Shown: in pieces, positions 6,709 to 7,569 of the stretch
Layout: every line of letters begins with the position of its first letter
Position numbering within the stretch: position 1 is the first letter of the stretch
NCBI GenBank assembly: GCA_964515555.1
Contig: CAZEVY010000159.1
Coordinates: 1 to 7,569, forward strand
DNA from: CAZEVY01 sp964515555
Lineage (GTDB): Bacteria > Acidobacteriota > Terriglobia > Bryobacterales > Bryobacteraceae
Length of the DNA: 7,569 bases
Reading direction: 5' to 3'
Notes under the pieces: generated by a model
Told to the model about the DNA's origin: nothing
The model's database searches: none
The model's input: only the letters and a program-made list of their open reading frames with translations
Program-made: the position numbers and the translations under genes

Positions 6709-7569
6709 TGAGCATCTCCCGCAGCGCCCTCTCGTCGATGACGGCCACACTCAGCTCACGCGCCTTCGCGAGCTTCGACCCCGCGTCATCGCCCGCGACG
6801 AGGTAGTGCGTCTTCTTACTCACCGATCCACTGACTTTGCCACCCGCGGCCTCGATCATCGCCTTGGCCTCCTCGCGCGAGAGCGACGGCAGCGTCCCGG
6901 TAAGCACGAATGTCTTGCCGGTCAGCGCCCCCGGCGCCGCGCGCTTGCGCTCGTGGTCGAACCTCAGCCCCGCGGCGCGCAGACGCTCGACCACCTCGCG
7001 ATTGCGCGCTTCGGCGAAGAACAGCCGGATGCTCTGCGAGACCTTCGGCCCGACTTCCTCGGCGGTCTGAAGCGCGGCTTCGCCGGCCGACATGATCTCG
7101 TCGAGGCTTCCGAAAGCATCGGCGAGTATCGCCGCCGTGCGCTCGCCGACGAAGGGAATCCCCAGGCCGTTCAGTAATCGCGGCAGCGGGCGCGAGCGCG
7201 ATGCTTCGACACCCGCGAGCACGCGCTCGGCCGACTTGCGCCCCATGCGATCGAGATTCTCCAGTTGCTCGACGGTGAGCTGGTAGATGTCGGCGACGCT
7301 CGCCACCAGCCCCTTGCTCACGAGCTGGTCGACCAGCACCTCGCCCATGCCGTCGATGTCCATCACGTCGCGCCGCGCAAAGTGCAATACCGATTCCTTC
7401 AACCGCGCCGGGCAGCTCGCGTTCACGCAACGGCTGGCGACTTCGCCCTCGGCGCGCGTGACGCCGCCGTCGCAGACCGGGCAGCGGTCGGGCATGACGA
7501 ACGGTCTCCGGTCGTCGCCCTGTTTCACCACCCGCACGACCTTGGGAATGACGTCGCCGCTGCGCTCGA
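6701..7569 (-). CDS. ligA: NAD-dependent DNA ligase LigA, C-terminal part (5' truncated)
   Basis: LigA seals nicks between Okazaki fragments and during repair, using NAD+ to adenylate its active-site lysine. Here the frame is open to the window edge and 288 C-terminal residues are visible; the catalytic KxDG lysine and the Ia and adenylation domains lie outside. The first complete codons read 'ERSGDVIPKVV', the conserved OB-fold motif (RAGDVIP in E. coli), so translation certainly continues upstream and the GTG at 7537 is not a start. A Cys4 zinc finger is intact (C29, C32, C47, C52 of the fragment: CPVC...CVNASC). Helix-hairpin-helix repeats follow: 'DIDGMG' (70-75), 'LDRMGRKSAERV' (105-116), 'LGIPFVGERTA' (135-145) and 'EVGPKVSQSI' (171-180). 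A BRCT domain spans ~212-288 ('LTGKTFVLTGTLPSLSREEA', 'GGKVSGSVSKKTHYLVAG', 'GSKLAKARELSVAVIDE'). The stop is TGA at 6703-6701. All expected C-terminal domains are present and nothing suggests decay. Confidence 0.97.
   Translation of the reverse strand, partial: ERSGDVIPKVVRVVKQGDDRRPFVMPDRCPVCDGGVTRAEGEVASRCVNASCPARLKESVLHFARRDVMDIDGMGEVLVDQLVSKGLVASVADIYQLTVEQLENLDRMGRKSAERVLAGVEASRSRPLPRLLNGLGIPFVGERTAAILADAFGSLDEIMSAGEAALQTAEEVGPKVSQSIRLFFAEARNREVVERLRAAGLRFDHERKRAAPGALTGKTFVLTGTLPSLSREEAKAMIEAAGGKVSGSVSKKTHYLVAGDDAGSKLAKARELSVAVIDERALREMLSA
6716..6720 (-). promoter_or_regulatory. Ribosome binding site of the DedA-family gene, inside ligA
   Basis: On the minus strand GGGAG is followed by a 7-nt spacer and GTG at 6708-6706. 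It is formed by codons near the end of ligA (Arg-Glu of 'REMLSA'). It decides the DedA start and supports translational coupling. Confidence 0.7.

Noticed and set aside
6709..6750. GTG at 6750 as the start of the DedA-family gene
   Set aside because: The extra 14 residues lie wholly within ligA. GTG 6708 has GGGAG at the right distance and fits the family N-terminus.
7535..7537. GTG at 7537 as the start of ligA
   Set aside because: The frame continues upstream through the conserved RSGDVIPKVV OB-fold motif, so the gene is cut by the window edge.
1..7569. Search for CRISPR arrays, tRNA or rRNA genes, insertion sequences, phage or defence-system genes
   Set aside because: No spaced repeats, cloverleaf-like sequence, transposase or integrase motifs, terminal inverted repeats, or recognisable defence proteins were seen; the genes are housekeeping or envelope types.

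Overview
The window looks like ordinary chromosomal DNA of a high-GC Acidobacteriota bacterium, most likely of the Bryobacterales/'Candidatus Solibacter' lineage. Two features point there. One is a gene ending in the 'Solibacter uncharacterized C-terminal domain' (TIGR03437 type). The other is a ~1,100-residue Oar-like outer-membrane receptor with a carboxypeptidase-regulatory-like N-terminus, a family greatly expanded in these bacteria. This placement rests on recognising protein motifs, not on a database search.

Layout, left to right. (1) Bases 1-1206, plus strand: the 3' part of a gene for a secreted or surface Ig-like-repeat protein, with its beginning outside the window. (2) Bases 1213-2769, plus strand: a 518-residue protein of unknown function whose C-terminal half resembles a divergent GNAT acyltransferase. 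It sits 6 bp behind gene 1, in the same frame. (3) A 79-bp intergenic region (2770-2848) with a 10-bp perfect palindrome, a plausible sigma70-type promoter and a strong ribosome binding site. (4) Bases 2849-6142, plus strand: the Oar-like TonB-dependent-receptor-type protein, complete, with signal peptide. (5) Bases 6139-6708, minus strand: a DedA/VTT-family membrane protein. (6) Bases 6701-7569, minus strand: the C-terminal 288 residues of NAD-dependent DNA ligase LigA; its 5' end lies outside the window.

ligA and the DedA gene form a tight minus-strand operon with an 8-bp overlap. The DedA ribosome binding site lies inside the end of ligA. The DedA gene converges on the receptor gene, and the two stop codons are interleaved in one CTAG palindrome, so no intergenic terminator is possible there. 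The plus-strand genes 1 and 2 are probably co-transcribed; the receptor gene probably has its own promoter.

I found no RNA genes, CRISPR arrays, insertion sequences, phage genes or defence-system genes. Coding density is close to complete; the only non-coding stretches are 6 bp and 79 bp, so there is no gene-free stretch above 300 bases. I do not see a convincing previously undescribed system. The least understood gene is the 518-residue protein at 1213-2769.
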